Positions 1-8,493 of a stretch of DNA of 64,000 bases are shown one piece after another. The first letter of the stretch is position 1, and each line of letters starts with the position of its first letter. The notes below the pieces were generated by a model. The model worked only from the letters and a program-made list of their open reading frames with translations. It was not told the origin of the DNA and did not search any database. Source of the stretch: Streptomyces sp. NBC_00236 (GTDB lineage Bacteria > Actinomycetota > Actinomycetes > Streptomycetales > Streptomycetaceae); the NCBI RefSeq assembly GCF_036195045.1, contig NZ_CP108100.1:6572001-6636000 (forward strand). The letters run 5' to 3'. The position numbers were made by a program, and so were the translations under genes.

Positions 1-1
1 T

Positions 2-397
2 CCGCTGGCGCGCGAGCACGGGGTCCGGCTGGTCGGCGACCGGATCGAGGCCGTGCCCGTCGAGGTCGACGGCAAGGAGATGAGCCGGGTCCTGGGCAAC
101 CTCCTGATCAACGCCATCCGCCGCACCCCCGCCGACGGCACCGTCGCGGTGGCCGCCCACCGCACGGGCGGCGGAGTGGTGCTCTCGGTGACCGACGGCT
201 GCGGCGGCATTCCGGAGGAGGATCTGCCCAGGGTCTTCGACACCGGCTGGCGCGGCACCCATGCCCGTACACCTCCGGCCGGGGCGGGACTCGGACTCGC
301 CATCGTGCGTGGGATCGTCGAGGCGCACGCCGGCCGAGCGGACGTCCGCAACGTCACCGGAGGCTGCTGCTTCGAGGTGACGCTGCCGGTGGCGTGA
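2..397 (+). CDS. Sensor histidine kinase, C-terminal part (5' end outside window)
   Basis: The reading frame is open from the window edge and shows only the ATP-binding (HATPase_c) domain of a two-component sensor kinase. Visible landmarks are the N box (NLLINAIRRTP), the G1 box (DGCGGIP), an F-box-like FDTGWRG and the G2 box (GAGLGLAIV). In this family the domain transfers phosphate from ATP to a histidine in the upstream dimerisation domain, which is not in the window, so input signal and membrane topology cannot be judged. It converges on the epimerase gene with only 3 bp between the stop codons. The partner response regulator is presumably upstream. Domain assignment is firm; physiological role unknown. 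Confidence 0.9.
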   Translation, partial: PLAREHGVRLVGDRIEAVPVEVDGKEMSRVLGNLLINAIRRTPADGTVAVAAHRTGGGVVLSVTDGCGGIPEEDLPRVFDTGWRGTHARTPPAGAGLGLAIVRGIVEAHAGRADVRNVTGGCCFEVTLPVA

Positions 398-400
398 GCC

Positions 401-1477
401 TCACCCCGCTGCCACCCCGGCCCCCTCCCGCAGCGGTGCCGCCGCGAACCCCGCCATCCCCTCGGCGAATCCCACCGCCGGCTTCCAGCCCAGCTCGTCG
501 CGCAGCCGCCGCGAGTCCGCCGTGACATGGCGTACGTCCCCGAGCCGGTACTCACCGGTGACCACCGGTGCCGGGCCCCCGTGGGCCGAGGCCAGGGCGG
601 CGGCCATCTCGCCGATGGTGTGCGGCTGCCCGCTCCCGGTGTTGTACGCGGTGAAGGTGCCGGGCCCGCGTCCCGCGACCGCCTCCAGCGCGACCGCGTT
701 CGCGGCGGCCACGTCCCGCACATGGACGAAGTCCCGGCGCTGACCGCCGTCCTCGAAGACGCGCGGCGCCTCGCCCCGGGCCAGGGCCGAACGGAAGAAG
801 GAGGCGACACCGGCGTACGGGGTGTCGCGCGGCATGCCCGGCCCGTACACGTTGTGGTAGCGCAGCGACACGGCGCGGCCGCCCGTCGCCCGGGCCCAGG
901 AGGAGGCGAGGTGTTCCTGGGCGAGCTTGGTCGTCGCGTACACGTTGCGCGGGTCCACGGGCGCGTCCTCCCCGACCAGCCCGGGGGCCAGTTCCGTGCC
1001 GCAGGAAGGGCAGCGGGGCTCGAAGCGGCCCTCGGCCAGATCGGCCTCCGCGCGGGGGCCCGGCCGGACCGGGCCGTGGAGCCGGCAGTCGTACCGGCCC
1101 TCTCCGTAGACCACCATCGATCCGGCGAGGACCAGGTTCCGCACCCCCGCGCCCGCCATCGCGGCGAGCAGCACGGCCGTTCCGAGGTCGTTGCACCCGA
1201 CGTAGTCCGGCGCGTCCGCGAAGTCCTTGCCGAGGCCGACCATCGCCGCCTGGTGGCAGACCGCGTCGATGCCGTACAGCGCACGGTCCACGGCCTCGCG
1301 GTCGCGCACGTCCGCCACGACGAACCCGCTGCCGGCGCCGGGCGGCACGGTGGCGCCCGCGCCGTGCGCCGAGGGGAGCAGGGCGTCGAGCACCACCGCC
1401 TCGTGCCCGGCCGACACGAGGGTCCGCACGATGTCCGAACCGATGAACCCGGCGCCGCCGGTGACCAGTACACGCAT
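401..1477 (-). CDS. NAD-dependent epimerase/dehydratase with Cys-containing insertion
   Basis: A 358-residue extended short-chain dehydrogenase that probably epimerises, dehydrates or reduces a nucleotide-activated sugar in the cytoplasm. The Rossmann motif TGGAGFIG is at residues 6-13, the catalytic Ser in GSMVVYG near 120 and the YATTK catalytic Tyr/Lys at 180/184. The frame extends to 1528, but the ATG at 1477 places the nucleotide-binding strand at the very N-terminus as usual. Between the Ser strand and the Tyr/Lys helix lies about 55 residues, much longer than in ordinary GalE-like enzymes, holding Cys131 and a CPSC pair (156-159) that could bind zinc. Substrate unknown. Confidence 0.88.
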   Translation of the reverse strand: MRVLVTGGAGFIGSDIVRTLVSAGHEAVVLDALLPSAHGAGATVPPGAGSGFVVADVRDREAVDRALYGIDAVCHQAAMVGLGKDFADAPDYVGCNDLGTAVLLAAMAGAGVRNLVLAGSMVVYGEGRYDCRLHGPVRPGPRAEADLAEGRFEPRCPSCGTELAPGLVGEDAPVDPRNVYATTKLAQEHLASSWARATGGRAVSLRYHNVYGPGMPRDTPYAGVASFFRSALARGEAPRVFEDGGQRRDFVHVRDVAAANAVALEAVAGRGPGTFTAYNTGSGQPHTIGEMAAALASAHGGPAPVVTGEYRLGDVRHVTADSRRLRDELGWKPAVGFAEGMAGFAAAPLREGAGVAAG

Positions 1478-1532
1478 GCCGCCCACGGTAGGCCGCGGGG
1501 GACCGGCCGGGCGTCGATGACGCGGCACGTCA

Positions 1533-1562
1533 CGGGAACGTAAGAGACGGGAACGTAAGAGA
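1533..1562. repeat. 15-bp tandem duplication
   Basis: CGGGAACGTAAGAGA occurs twice in direct succession in the gap between the epimerase start and the 3' end of the acyl-CoA dehydrogenase gene. It could be a duplicated regulator half-site or simple replication slippage; nothing else in the gap distinguishes these. Confidence 0.6.
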
Positions 1563-1621
1563 AGCGGGTGCGTGGCGAGCCGCGGCCGGCTCGTGACGTG
1601 GAGCCGGCCGCGGAAGACCGG

Positions 1622-3280
1622 TCAGACGGGCAGCCGGGCGAGCAGCCCCGTGAAGTCCGTCCCGGGCGGCAGCGTCCCGAAGGCCAGTCCGCGGTCACCG
1701 GCCAGCCGCGACGCGCAGAATGCGTCGGCGACGGCGGCCGGTGCGTGGCGGACGAGCAAGGAGCCCTGGAGGACGAGCGCCGCCCGCTCGATGACCCGGC
1801 GGGCGCGGAGCGGGGCGTCCTCGGTGAGGGCGAGCTCGCCCCGGAGCTCCTGCCAGGCGGAGTCCAGACGGCGGTCGCCCCCGGCGGCGGCCTCGATCTC
1901 CGTGCGCAGGGCCTGGAGCGACTCCGGCTCACGGGAAAGGGCGCGCAGCATGTCCAGGGCGTTGACGTTGCCGGAGCCTTCCCAGATGCCGTTGAGCGGG
2001 GCCTCGCGGTAGAGGCGGGGCATGCCGGACTCCTCGTCGTACCCGTTGCCGCCCAGGCATTCGAGGGCCTCGGCGACTGCGGCCGGCTGGCGCTTGCACA
2101 CCCAGTACTTGCCGACCGCGGTGGCCAGCCGCAGGAAGGCGCGCTCCTGTGTGTCGCCCTGCTGCGCGCGGTCCGCCGCCCCGGCCAGGCGCAGGGCCAG
2201 CGTGGTCGCCGCCTCGGACTCCAGCGCCAGATCTCCGATGACGTTGCGCATCAGGGGCTGGTCGATGAGCTTCGCCCCGAACACGGCCCGGTGACGTACG
2301 TGGTGCGTCGCCTGGGCGAGGGCAGCACGGGTGCCGGCGGCGGAACCGAGGACGCAGTCCAGGCGCGTCATGGTGACCATGTCGATGATGGTGCGCACGC
2401 CCCGGCCCTCGTCGCCGACGAGCCAGGCCACCGTGTCGTCGAACTCGGGCTCGCTGCTGGCGTTCGAGCGGTTGCCGAGCTTGTCCTTGAGGCGCTGGAT
2501 ACGGAACGTGTTGCGGCTGCCGTCCGGCAGGACCCGGGGGACCAGGAAGCAGGACAGACCCGCCGGGGCCTGGGCGAGCACGAGGAAGAGGTCGTTCATC
2601 GGGGCGCTCGTGAACCACTTGTGCCCGCGCAACCGCCAGGTGCCGTCCGCCTGTTGTACGGCGGCGGTGGTGTTGGCGCGCACATCGGTGCCGCCCTGCT
2701 TCTCCGTCATGCCCATGCCTGCGAGCAGCCCGGGCTTCTCGGCGGGGGTGCGCAGACCGGACTCGTACACACGGCTGGTCAGCAGGGGTTCGTACGTCTT
2801 GGCGAGGTCCGGGGCGTGACGCAGGGCGGGGACCGCCGCGTAAGTCATCGAGACGGGGCAGCCGTGGCCCGCTTCCGCGCTGCTCCACACCATGAAGCCG
2901 GCCGCGCGCGCCACGTGCGCACCGCGTCGCTCGTCCGCCCAGGCGGCTCCGCCGAGGCCCTCGCTGATCGCCACGTCCATGAGGGCGTGGTACGAGGGGT
3001 GGAACTCGACCTCGTCGATCCGGTTGCCGTAGCGGTCGTGGGTGCGCAGCCTCGGCTCCTGGCGGTTCGCCTCGTCCGCCCAGCGCTGCACCTCCTCGCT
3101 GCCGGCACGGCGGCCCAGCCGGTGCAGGTCGTCCAGATACCACTCGGCACCCTCGCGGCGGACGCCCTCGATCAGCACCGGGTCGTCGGCGACATCGTGG
3201 CCGGTCAGCGGCGGCGGCTGGTTCGTCACCTCGTGAGTGGTGGCGGTGGGACGGCTGTGGGGTGCGGGCGACGCAGGCAT
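1622..3280 (-). CDS. AidB-type acyl-CoA dehydrogenase
   Basis: A 552-residue flavoprotein of the acyl-CoA dehydrogenase superfamily, longer than the usual 380-400 residues, as expected for the AidB/isovaleryl-CoA dehydrogenase-like branch. MTEKQGGTD (about 191-199) is the AidB-type version of the active-site loop, followed by HKWFTSAP and, near the C-terminal part, LNGIWEGSGNV. AidB proteins are linked to alkylation-damage responses in enterobacteria, but actinobacterial members are mostly unstudied, so a role in fatty or branched acyl-CoA oxidation is equally possible. The ATG at 3280 has a GAGGAGG ribosome site 7 nt upstream. It lies 32 bp behind the TetR gene and is probably co-transcribed with it. 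Confidence 0.9.
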   Translation of the reverse strand: MPASPAPHSRPTATTHEVTNQPPPLTGHDVADDPVLIEGVRREGAEWYLDDLHRLGRRAGSEEVQRWADEANRQEPRLRTHDRYGNRIDEVEFHPSYHALMDVAISEGLGGAAWADERRGAHVARAAGFMVWSSAEAGHGCPVSMTYAAVPALRHAPDLAKTYEPLLTSRVYESGLRTPAEKPGLLAGMGMTEKQGGTDVRANTTAAVQQADGTWRLRGHKWFTSAPMNDLFLVLAQAPAGLSCFLVPRVLPDGSRNTFRIQRLKDKLGNRSNASSEPEFDDTVAWLVGDEGRGVRTIIDMVTMTRLDCVLGSAAGTRAALAQATHHVRHRAVFGAKLIDQPLMRNVIGDLALESEAATTLALRLAGAADRAQQGDTQERAFLRLATAVGKYWVCKRQPAAVAEALECLGGNGYDEESGMPRLYREAPLNGIWEGSGNVNALDMLRALSREPESLQALRTEIEAAAGGDRRLDSAWQELRGELALTEDAPLRARRVIERAALVLQGSLLVRHAPAAVADAFCASRLAGDRGLAFGTLPPGTDFTGLLARLPV

Positions 3281-3312
3281 GAAGAGCCCTCCTCGGTGGG
3301 ACGGGTGACGGA

Positions 3313-3930
3313 TCAGGGGTGCGCGGACGCGGGGGCCGCGCCCGCGCAGCGCAGCGCCATGGCGGTCAGCTCGGCGAGGATGTCCTGGTCGTCGTTCTTC
3401 GGTGCGCCGAGCGGCGCCACGAGGACCTCGCCGATCGCGCCGGTGAGCGCGGCGGCGGTGACCTCCCCGTTCTGGGGCGGCAGCAGTCCCTGCGCCATGC
3501 CCTCGCGGATCACTTCGGCGAACAGCGCCCGGTAGCGGCGACGGAAGACGAGCCGTTCCGCGCCGACCGCCGCGTCGGCCGGCGCGGCGAGCAGGGCGTG
3601 GGCCAGGCCACGGCTTTCGAGGGCGCGACCGGCGAAGACCCGCACGCCGTCGGCGAGCCGCTCGACCGGGGTCCCCGAACCGTTCAGCACGGATTCGAGG
3701 ACGTCCACCTCGTGCCCCGCCGCCCGCCGGAAGACCTCGACCGCGAGAGCGGCCTTCGACGCGAAGTGCTGGTACACCGAGCCCGCCGCGATGCCCGCGG
3801 CGTCGGCGACCGCGGTCACGGACGCCCCTGACCAGCCCACTTCGGCGACGACGTCGGTCGCCCGGCTGACCAGATGCTCGCGGGCCGATTCGAGACGCTG
3901 AATTTCGGCTGGGGTCTTCCGGTAGGCCAT
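3313..3930 (-). CDS. TetR family transcriptional regulator
   Basis: A 205-residue repressor-type protein with an N-terminal TetR helix-turn-helix (about residues 28-62, ending in the typical GSVYQHFASKAAL recognition segment) and a divergent C-terminal ligand domain. It is the first gene of a two-gene unit with the AidB-type acyl-CoA dehydrogenase, which suggests it senses an acyl-CoA or related ligand and represses its own operon. The upstream region just before the ATG is AT-rich for this genome and contains an imperfect GAA...TTC inverted repeat (about 3940-3960) that could be the operator. Family assignment is secure; ligand and targets are inference. Confidence 0.9.
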   Translation of the reverse strand: MAYRKTPAEIQRLESAREHLVSRATDVVAEVGWSGASVTAVADAAGIAAGSVYQHFASKAALAVEVFRRAAGHEVDVLESVLNGSGTPVERLADGVRVFAGRALESRGLAHALLAAPADAAVGAERLVFRRRYRALFAEVIREGMAQGLLPPQNGEVTAAALTGAIGEVLVAPLGAPKNDDQDILAELTAMALRCAGAAPASAHP

Positions 3931-4012
3931 GTAAGAAGTGAACCATCATTCATAGTTTCCCGGCAAGGGTCGGGGTCCGTGGCGCGAACAGGCAGTGGCG
4001 CGAACCGGCTCC

Positions 4013-4627
4013 CTACTCCGTGCTCCGGCGCTCCAGGATGTAGAGGTCCGCGGCGTCGGGGTCGCCGATGAAGACGTAGAGCTTCGGGTGCTCGGGGGTA
4101 CCGAGGACATGCCAGACATCCGTGGAGCACGCGTCGGCGGACACGTTCAGCTCCTGCGCCCGGGGGCCGTCACCGGGTACGTACTCCCAGGTTCCGGTGC
4201 CGGTGCACCGGTTCACCGCGGGTTCGGAGGAATCGTCCACGCCGAACGTCCTGAGGCGGGTCGCCGTGGCCGTGCCGTCCGTTGCTAGAGCGAGGGTGCC
4301 GCCCTCTCCGTCGGACCATGCCCCGGCGACCTGTTCCGCGTTCAGTCGCGGAGGCTCGTAGCCGAGCCCGGCGGCAAGCGCGATGCCGGAGAGCGTGCAG
4401 GTGGCGATGACGGCGAGCGTCCCGTACATCGCCACCCGCCCGAACATGGCCGCGCCGGTGAGACGTCGGCGGTCCGGCAGCAGGAGCCTTCGGGTGACCA
4501 GGGCCGCGGGCGTGAGGGCCGCTGTCAGGATGAGCCAACTGCCGAGGCCCGCCGACGGACCGGCCCCGGCGCGCACGGTCATGGTCAGGGACAGCGGGAC
4601 GGCTCCGGCAGCGGTGAGCACAGGCAC
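4013..4627 (-). CDS. Membrane-anchored hypothetical protein
   Basis: A 204-residue protein I do not recognise by family. The N-terminal 90 residues contain two hydrophobic stretches (about 23-44 and 66-88), so the protein is probably membrane-anchored with the C-terminal half outside. That half (GAWSDGEGGTLALATDGTATATRL, GTWEYVPGD, KLYVFIGDPD) alternates strands and loops like a small beta-barrel or lipocalin-like domain. It has two cysteines (in NRCTGTG and ADACSTD) that may pair outside the cell. The GTG start is the most upstream start in frame with only a weak ribosome site. It follows the BNR-protein gene on the same strand after about 60 bp. Confidence 0.7.
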   Translation of the reverse strand: MPVLTAAGAVPLSLTMTVRAGAGPSAGLGSWLILTAALTPAALVTRRLLLPDRRRLTGAAMFGRVAMYGTLAVIATCTLSGIALAAGLGYEPPRLNAEQVAGAWSDGEGGTLALATDGTATATRLRTFGVDDSSEPAVNRCTGTGTWEYVPGDGPRAQELNVSADACSTDVWHVLGTPEHPKLYVFIGDPDAADLYILERRSTE

Positions 4628-4688
4628 CCACCACCACGCCTCGCGCCCCGGGAGTCTGCGGCCGAGCCGACCGGCTACCTCCTGTGGC

Positions 4689-5990
4689 TCAACGCAGCCC
4701 GTAATAGAGCGAGTTGTGTGCGGTGTCCGGCAGGTACAGCACGTCGTTCCCGTCCGAGTCCCGCCGCACCGCGAGCCGGTCCGCGCTCACGCCCGGTGCG
4801 GCGGACTGCGAGGTCCATGTGGTGCCCGGCCGGGTCGCGGCGAAGACGCGGTCGGTGCCGGAGGTGGTCACGTAGTAGACGCGGCCCGCGTCCGTCTCGT
4901 CCCAGGTGATGCCGAGGGCCGCGGCGGTCTGGCCGTCGGCGTACACGGTCTGGCGGAGCCAGCTGCTGCCGCTCGGGTACGCGTAGTACACGCGGAAGTC
5001 GCCGCCGCTGTCGGCCGAGCGGTAGCGATAGGCGACCTTCGGGGTGGAGCCGTCGAGGGTGAGCTTGGCGCTCTGCACCGCCGGGCCCGGGTAGGTGTTG
5101 TCGATGCTCCACTCCTCACCCGTGGTGAGCTCCTGGATCACGTCGGACGTGGCCGGCGTCACCGGAGTGCTGACGGCCGCGCCCGCGCTGTCCGCGAAGG
5201 CGCCGGTCGCCGGGTCGTAGCGGAGGTAGGAGAGCTGGTGCCGGAACGCGGTCGCGGGTGCCTTGGCCCACTCGTAGAGGAGGTGTACGCGCCCGGCGGC
5301 GTCGACCGTCAGGTCGTCGGGGTACACGGAACGGTTCAGCGCGCCGGCGAACGTGGCGACCACGCTCCAGCGTGATGCGGCGTTGTCCCAGCGGTACAGC
5401 TTGCCGGGGCGCTGGTCGGAGCCGGCGCCGACGCGGGCGGCCAGGTACAGGTCGCCGTTGGGGGCGGTGGTCACGACCGGGTAGGTGATCGCCTCGCCCT
5501 GGTCGGGCAGTTCGGCCGCGTGGTCCGTGACGGCCCCGCCGGGGGCCTCGGTGCGGAAGTAGCGCCAGGGGTTGGCGTGCATGGAGGTGAACACGTGGAG
5601 GCGGCCGTTGCCGTCGCGTGCGACCGACGGCTGGTTGTGGCCGTTGTCGTCGGGGAACTCGGCCTGCTGTCCGTTCGCGGCGAGCAGCGGCAGTCGGCTC
5701 CACACGCCGTCCGGGTCGCGGCGGGCGATGGCCGGGCGGTGCGTCGCGGCCGTCGCGCCGGGCTCGTTGAAGGCGAAGTACGTGTACTGGCCGCGGCCCT
5801 TGTACGTCGCTGCGGGCGTCCACCAGGCGGCCTGGTTCGACGAGTCCATCGCGTACGGGACCTTCTCGATCACCGTCGTCGCGGCCGCCGCGCGGTCCGG
5901 GTCGGCGGCCTGGGCGGCAGGGCCGGGCGTGAGCAGGGCGGCCAGGGCAGCGGCCGAGGCGGCGTACGCGCGTGCCGTGGGACGTCGCAA
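4689..5990 (-). CDS. Secreted BNR-repeat protein (BNR_4-like), candidate polysaccharide lyase or glycan-binding enzyme
   Basis: A 433-residue exported protein with a Sec-type signal peptide (Arg-rich N-terminus, Ala/Leu core, likely cleavage after AAQA near residue 28). The rest has the repeated Asp-box/BNR character of a beta-propeller, with HNQPSVARDG and MHANPWRYFR segments typical of the BNR_4 family, which includes ulvan-type polysaccharide lyases. Activity is therefore inferred, not demonstrated. The start is a TTG with an AAGGAG ribosome site 6 nt upstream. It sits downstream of the sugar ABC operon behind that operon's terminator, with its own promoter region containing the 65-bp element shared with the FAD-enzyme promoter. 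Confidence 0.82.
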   Translation of the reverse strand: MRRPTARAYAASAAALAALLTPGPAAQAADPDRAAAATTVIEKVPYAMDSSNQAAWWTPAATYKGRGQYTYFAFNEPGATAATHRPAIARRDPDGVWSRLPLLAANGQQAEFPDDNGHNQPSVARDGNGRLHVFTSMHANPWRYFRTEAPGGAVTDHAAELPDQGEAITYPVVTTAPNGDLYLAARVGAGSDQRPGKLYRWDNAASRWSVVATFAGALNRSVYPDDLTVDAAGRVHLLYEWAKAPATAFRHQLSYLRYDPATGAFADSAGAAVSTPVTPATSDVIQELTTGEEWSIDNTYPGPAVQSAKLTLDGSTPKVAYRYRSADSGGDFRVYYAYPSGSSWLRQTVYADGQTAAALGITWDETDAGRVYYVTTSGTDRVFAATRPGTTWTSQSAAPGVSADRLAVRRDSDGNDVLYLPDTAHNSLYYGLR

Positions 5991-6060
5991 GGTGAGCTCC
6001 TTCGCGGGTGGGGTGATGGGGTCCGGAAGAGGGCCCAGAGGGTCGTTCCGTCCCCTCGCT

Positions 6061-6125
6061 GCGCCGGAAATTTACAACAGATCCCACATCGTGAATAGAG
6101 AATGCACAATGAGGATTTGAGGTAC
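6061..6125. promoter_or_regulatory. Shared 65-bp regulatory element, copy 1
   Basis: This stretch aligns without gaps to 9732-9796, with 51 of 65 bases identical by my count. Most conserved are the first 27 bases (beginning GCGCCGGAAA) and TGCACAAT. It lies 70 bp upstream of the BNR-protein start. On the minus strand both copies keep TTGTGC and TGGGAT separated by 17 nt, a weak match to a -35/-10 pair, so the element may combine promoter and operator. The neighbouring IclR protein is the obvious candidate regulator. Confidence 0.75.
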
Positions 6126-6156
6126 TCCAGAGGGAAGTCGTATGCGGCATGACGAA

Positions 6157-6192
6157 GGGCCCGGTGAAGGCTGTTCATCCTTCACCGGGCCC
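6157..6192 (-). terminator. Terminator of the sugar ABC operon
   Basis: A perfect 14-bp inverted repeat (GGGCCCGGTGAAGG and its complement) around an 8-nt loop, 20 bp past the stop codon of the binding-protein gene. It separates the ABC operon from the BNR gene on the same strand. Confidence 0.8.
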
Positions 6193-6211
6193 CGGGCCGC
6201 CGTGCGTTGCC

Positions 6212-7519
6212 TCAGCGCTTGATGAGCGCGGTGATCTCCTCGTTGGCCTTCTTCATCGCGTCCTTCGGCTTCGACTTGCCGACCAGGACGGCCTGGACCT
6301 GCTTCGCCACGGCCTCCTCGATCTGGGCGTTCTGTGCGAACTGCCAGAACGGGCTGCCGGTCGCCGTCTTGGTGATCTTCTCGGTCCACTCGGTGGTGAA
6401 CGTGTCCTCGGCGACCTTCGGGTCCGCCAGGCCCGCCGTGGTCGACGGCGGCAGGGCACGGGAGGTGAAGTACTCGGAGGTGGTGGCGAGGTCGGACGTG
6501 GTGTGCAGGGCGAACTGCGTCGCCGCGTCCTGGCCCTTGCCGTTGACGATCGCGATCACGCCGCCCCACAGCAGCGCCTGCGGTGTGTCACCGGAGTGCA
6601 GCACCGGGCGCTGCATCGGCTGCATGGCGTCGGCCAGCGTCTTGTCCTTGGACTGGGCCGCGGTCACGCCCTTGCCGATGACGGCGTCGTCGTAGAAGGC
6701 GGCCTTGCCCTGCCCGAACAGGGCGCGGGCGTCGAAGCGGTCCACATCCGCGGCGATCAGCTTCGCGTCGTGCAGCTTCTTGTACCAGGTGACCGCGTCG
6801 ACGGAGGCGTCGTCGCCGATGGTGACCTTCTCGCCGTCCATGAGCGTGCAGCCGAAGGTCTGCATCCACGGGAAGATGTCCTTGAGCTGCGCGACCTTCG
6901 TGGCCGCTGCGTACGGAACGACCCCGCCGCCGAGCCCCTTCAGCGCCCGCAGCGCGTCCTCGAACTCCTCGACGGTGGTGGGGTGCTTCTTGATGCCGGC
7001 CTTCTCCAGGAGCTTGGAGTTGGCGATCACACCGATCGAGCCGGTGTTCCACGGCAGGCCGTACTGCTTGCCGTCGTACACACCGCTCTTCAGTGCCACG
7101 TCCGTGTAGCCGCCCTTCGGGGCGACGGAGCCGAGGTCGGCGAGCTTGCCCATCTGCGCCACCGCGGCGAGCCACGCGATGTCGAGGTGTATCGCGCCGG
7201 TGGTCTCACCGCCGCCGAGCTTGAGGGTGAGCTGGCTGAGGTACTCGTTGTACGGGTACGAGACCGCGCGGACCTTGGACTTCTCGGCCTTCTCCCAGGC
7301 GGCGATGATCTTCTCGATCGCCGGTCTGGCGGCTTCTTCGTTGAGCGACCAGGAGGTGAAGTCGAAGTCCTTGGACTTCGTGTCGCCTCCGTTGGAGGCG
7401 CTGCCGGAGTTGGACGGGGACGGCGCGCAGGCACCCAGCGCGCCGACGCCGGCCATACCGAGCGCGCCGATACCGAACATGCGCAGCGCGCCGCGGCGGC
7501 TGATGCCAGAGGTGGTCAT
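6212..7519 (-). CDS. Sugar ABC transporter substrate-binding lipoprotein (Tat-exported)
   Basis: A 435-residue extracellular sugar-binding lipoprotein of the maltose/oligosaccharide (cluster B) type. The N-terminus has a twin-arginine motif (SRRGALRMF), a hydrophobic stretch and a lipobox GALGAC with the lipidated Cys at residue 31, so it is probably exported folded and anchored to the membrane. The mature part contains typical binding-protein segments such as YGLPWNTGSIGVIANSKLL and a C-terminal helical region. It delivers substrate to the two permeases encoded just upstream. The ATG at 7519 is chosen because it begins the Tat signal and follows a GGAG site. No ATPase gene accompanies it. 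Confidence 0.92.
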   Translation of the reverse strand: MTTSGISRRGALRMFGIGALGMAGVGALGACAPSPSNSGSASNGGDTKSKDFDFTSWSLNEEAARPAIEKIIAAWEKAEKSKVRAVSYPYNEYLSQLTLKLGGGETTGAIHLDIAWLAAVAQMGKLADLGSVAPKGGYTDVALKSGVYDGKQYGLPWNTGSIGVIANSKLLEKAGIKKHPTTVEEFEDALRALKGLGGGVVPYAAATKVAQLKDIFPWMQTFGCTLMDGEKVTIGDDASVDAVTWYKKLHDAKLIAADVDRFDARALFGQGKAAFYDDAVIGKGVTAAQSKDKTLADAMQPMQRPVLHSGDTPQALLWGGVIAIVNGKGQDAATQFALHTTSDLATTSEYFTSRALPPSTTAGLADPKVAEDTFTTEWTEKITKTATGSPFWQFAQNAQIEEAVAKQVQAVLVGKSKPKDAMKKANEEITALIKR

Positions 7520-7575
7520 GGTGTCTCCATGGGAGGAAGCGGAAGGGGAGGGAGCGGCAAGGGGGAGTGCGGGGG

Positions 7576-8493
7576 CTACTTGACCGAGCCGGCGGTCATG
7601 CCGCCGACGAGGTAGCGCTGCAGGAACATGAAGGCGACGACCACCGGGATGGACACCACGAGCGAGGCGGCCATCAGCTCGGGCCAGGCGGCCTGGAACT
7701 CGCCGATGTAGGTGGAGACGAGGCCGGGCGGCAGCGTCTGCTTCTCCTTGTCGGCCAGCGTCACGGCGAAGATGAAGTCGTTCCAGCCGCGGACGAAGGC
7801 GAACAGCCCGGCCGCGATCATCCCGGGTGCGGCCAGCGGCGCCACGATCGAGTGCAGCGTCCGCCACCGGGAGGCGCCGTCGATGGACGCGGCCTCCAGG
7901 AGCGCGTCCGGGATGGTGTCGAAGATTCCCTTCAGCATCCAGACGCACAGCGGCATCGTGAAGGTGGTGAAGGACAGCACCAGCGCGGTGTACGTGTTCA
8001 GCAGGCCGAAGCTGGAGAACACGGCGTACAGCGTCACCAGCAGGAGTGCCTGGGGGAACATCTGGGAGGCCAGCACCATGTGCATCAGCGAGCGACGCCC
8101 GCGGTAGCGGAACTTGGAGAACGAGTAGCCCATGTACGTGGCGACGACCACGCTCAGCACGGCGGTGATCGAGGCCACGACGAGCGAGTTGACCATGTAC
8201 TTGATCAGCTGGTCGTTCTCGGCGAGCGCGGTGAAGTTGCTGAGGGTGAGGTGCGTGGGTATCAGCTTCGGCGGGAACCGGAACGCGTCCTCGGGGCTGC
8301 TCAGGGCGGTGGCCAGCAGCCAGTAGACCGGCAGGAGGCCGAAGGCGCCGATCACCAGGACCGCGGTCCAGGCGGCGATCCTGGAGCGGAGCAGGTCCTT
8401 GCGCATCCGGCGCCGCGAGGTGTTCCCGGCGGACGTGGCGGCCTGCTTCAGCCGGCCGGTGCCGGACAGCGGGGTGGAGGTCGTGGAGGTCAT
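7576..8493 (-). CDS. Sugar ABC transporter permease (MalG type)
   Basis: A 305-residue integral membrane protein with about six transmembrane segments and the EAA loop (EAASIDGASRWRTLHSIVAPLAAPG) that contacts the ATPase in carbohydrate importers. The C-terminal LVGGMTAGSVK ending is characteristic of MalG-type partners. Its ATG overlaps the stop codon of the upstream permease (TGATG), which implies translational coupling. Together with the adjacent permease and binding protein it forms the importer; energy is presumably supplied by a shared MsiK-type ATPase encoded elsewhere. Substrate is unknown but should relate to the product of the BNR-protein and FAD-enzyme pathway. Confidence 0.93.
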   Translation of the reverse strand: MTSTTSTPLSGTGRLKQAATSAGNTSRRRMRKDLLRSRIAAWTAVLVIGAFGLLPVYWLLATALSSPEDAFRFPPKLIPTHLTLSNFTALAENDQLIKYMVNSLVVASITAVLSVVVATYMGYSFSKFRYRGRRSLMHMVLASQMFPQALLLVTLYAVFSSFGLLNTYTALVLSFTTFTMPLCVWMLKGIFDTIPDALLEAASIDGASRWRTLHSIVAPLAAPGMIAAGLFAFVRGWNDFIFAVTLADKEKQTLPPGLVSTYIGEFQAAWPELMAASLVVSIPVVVAFMFLQRYLVGGMTAGSVK

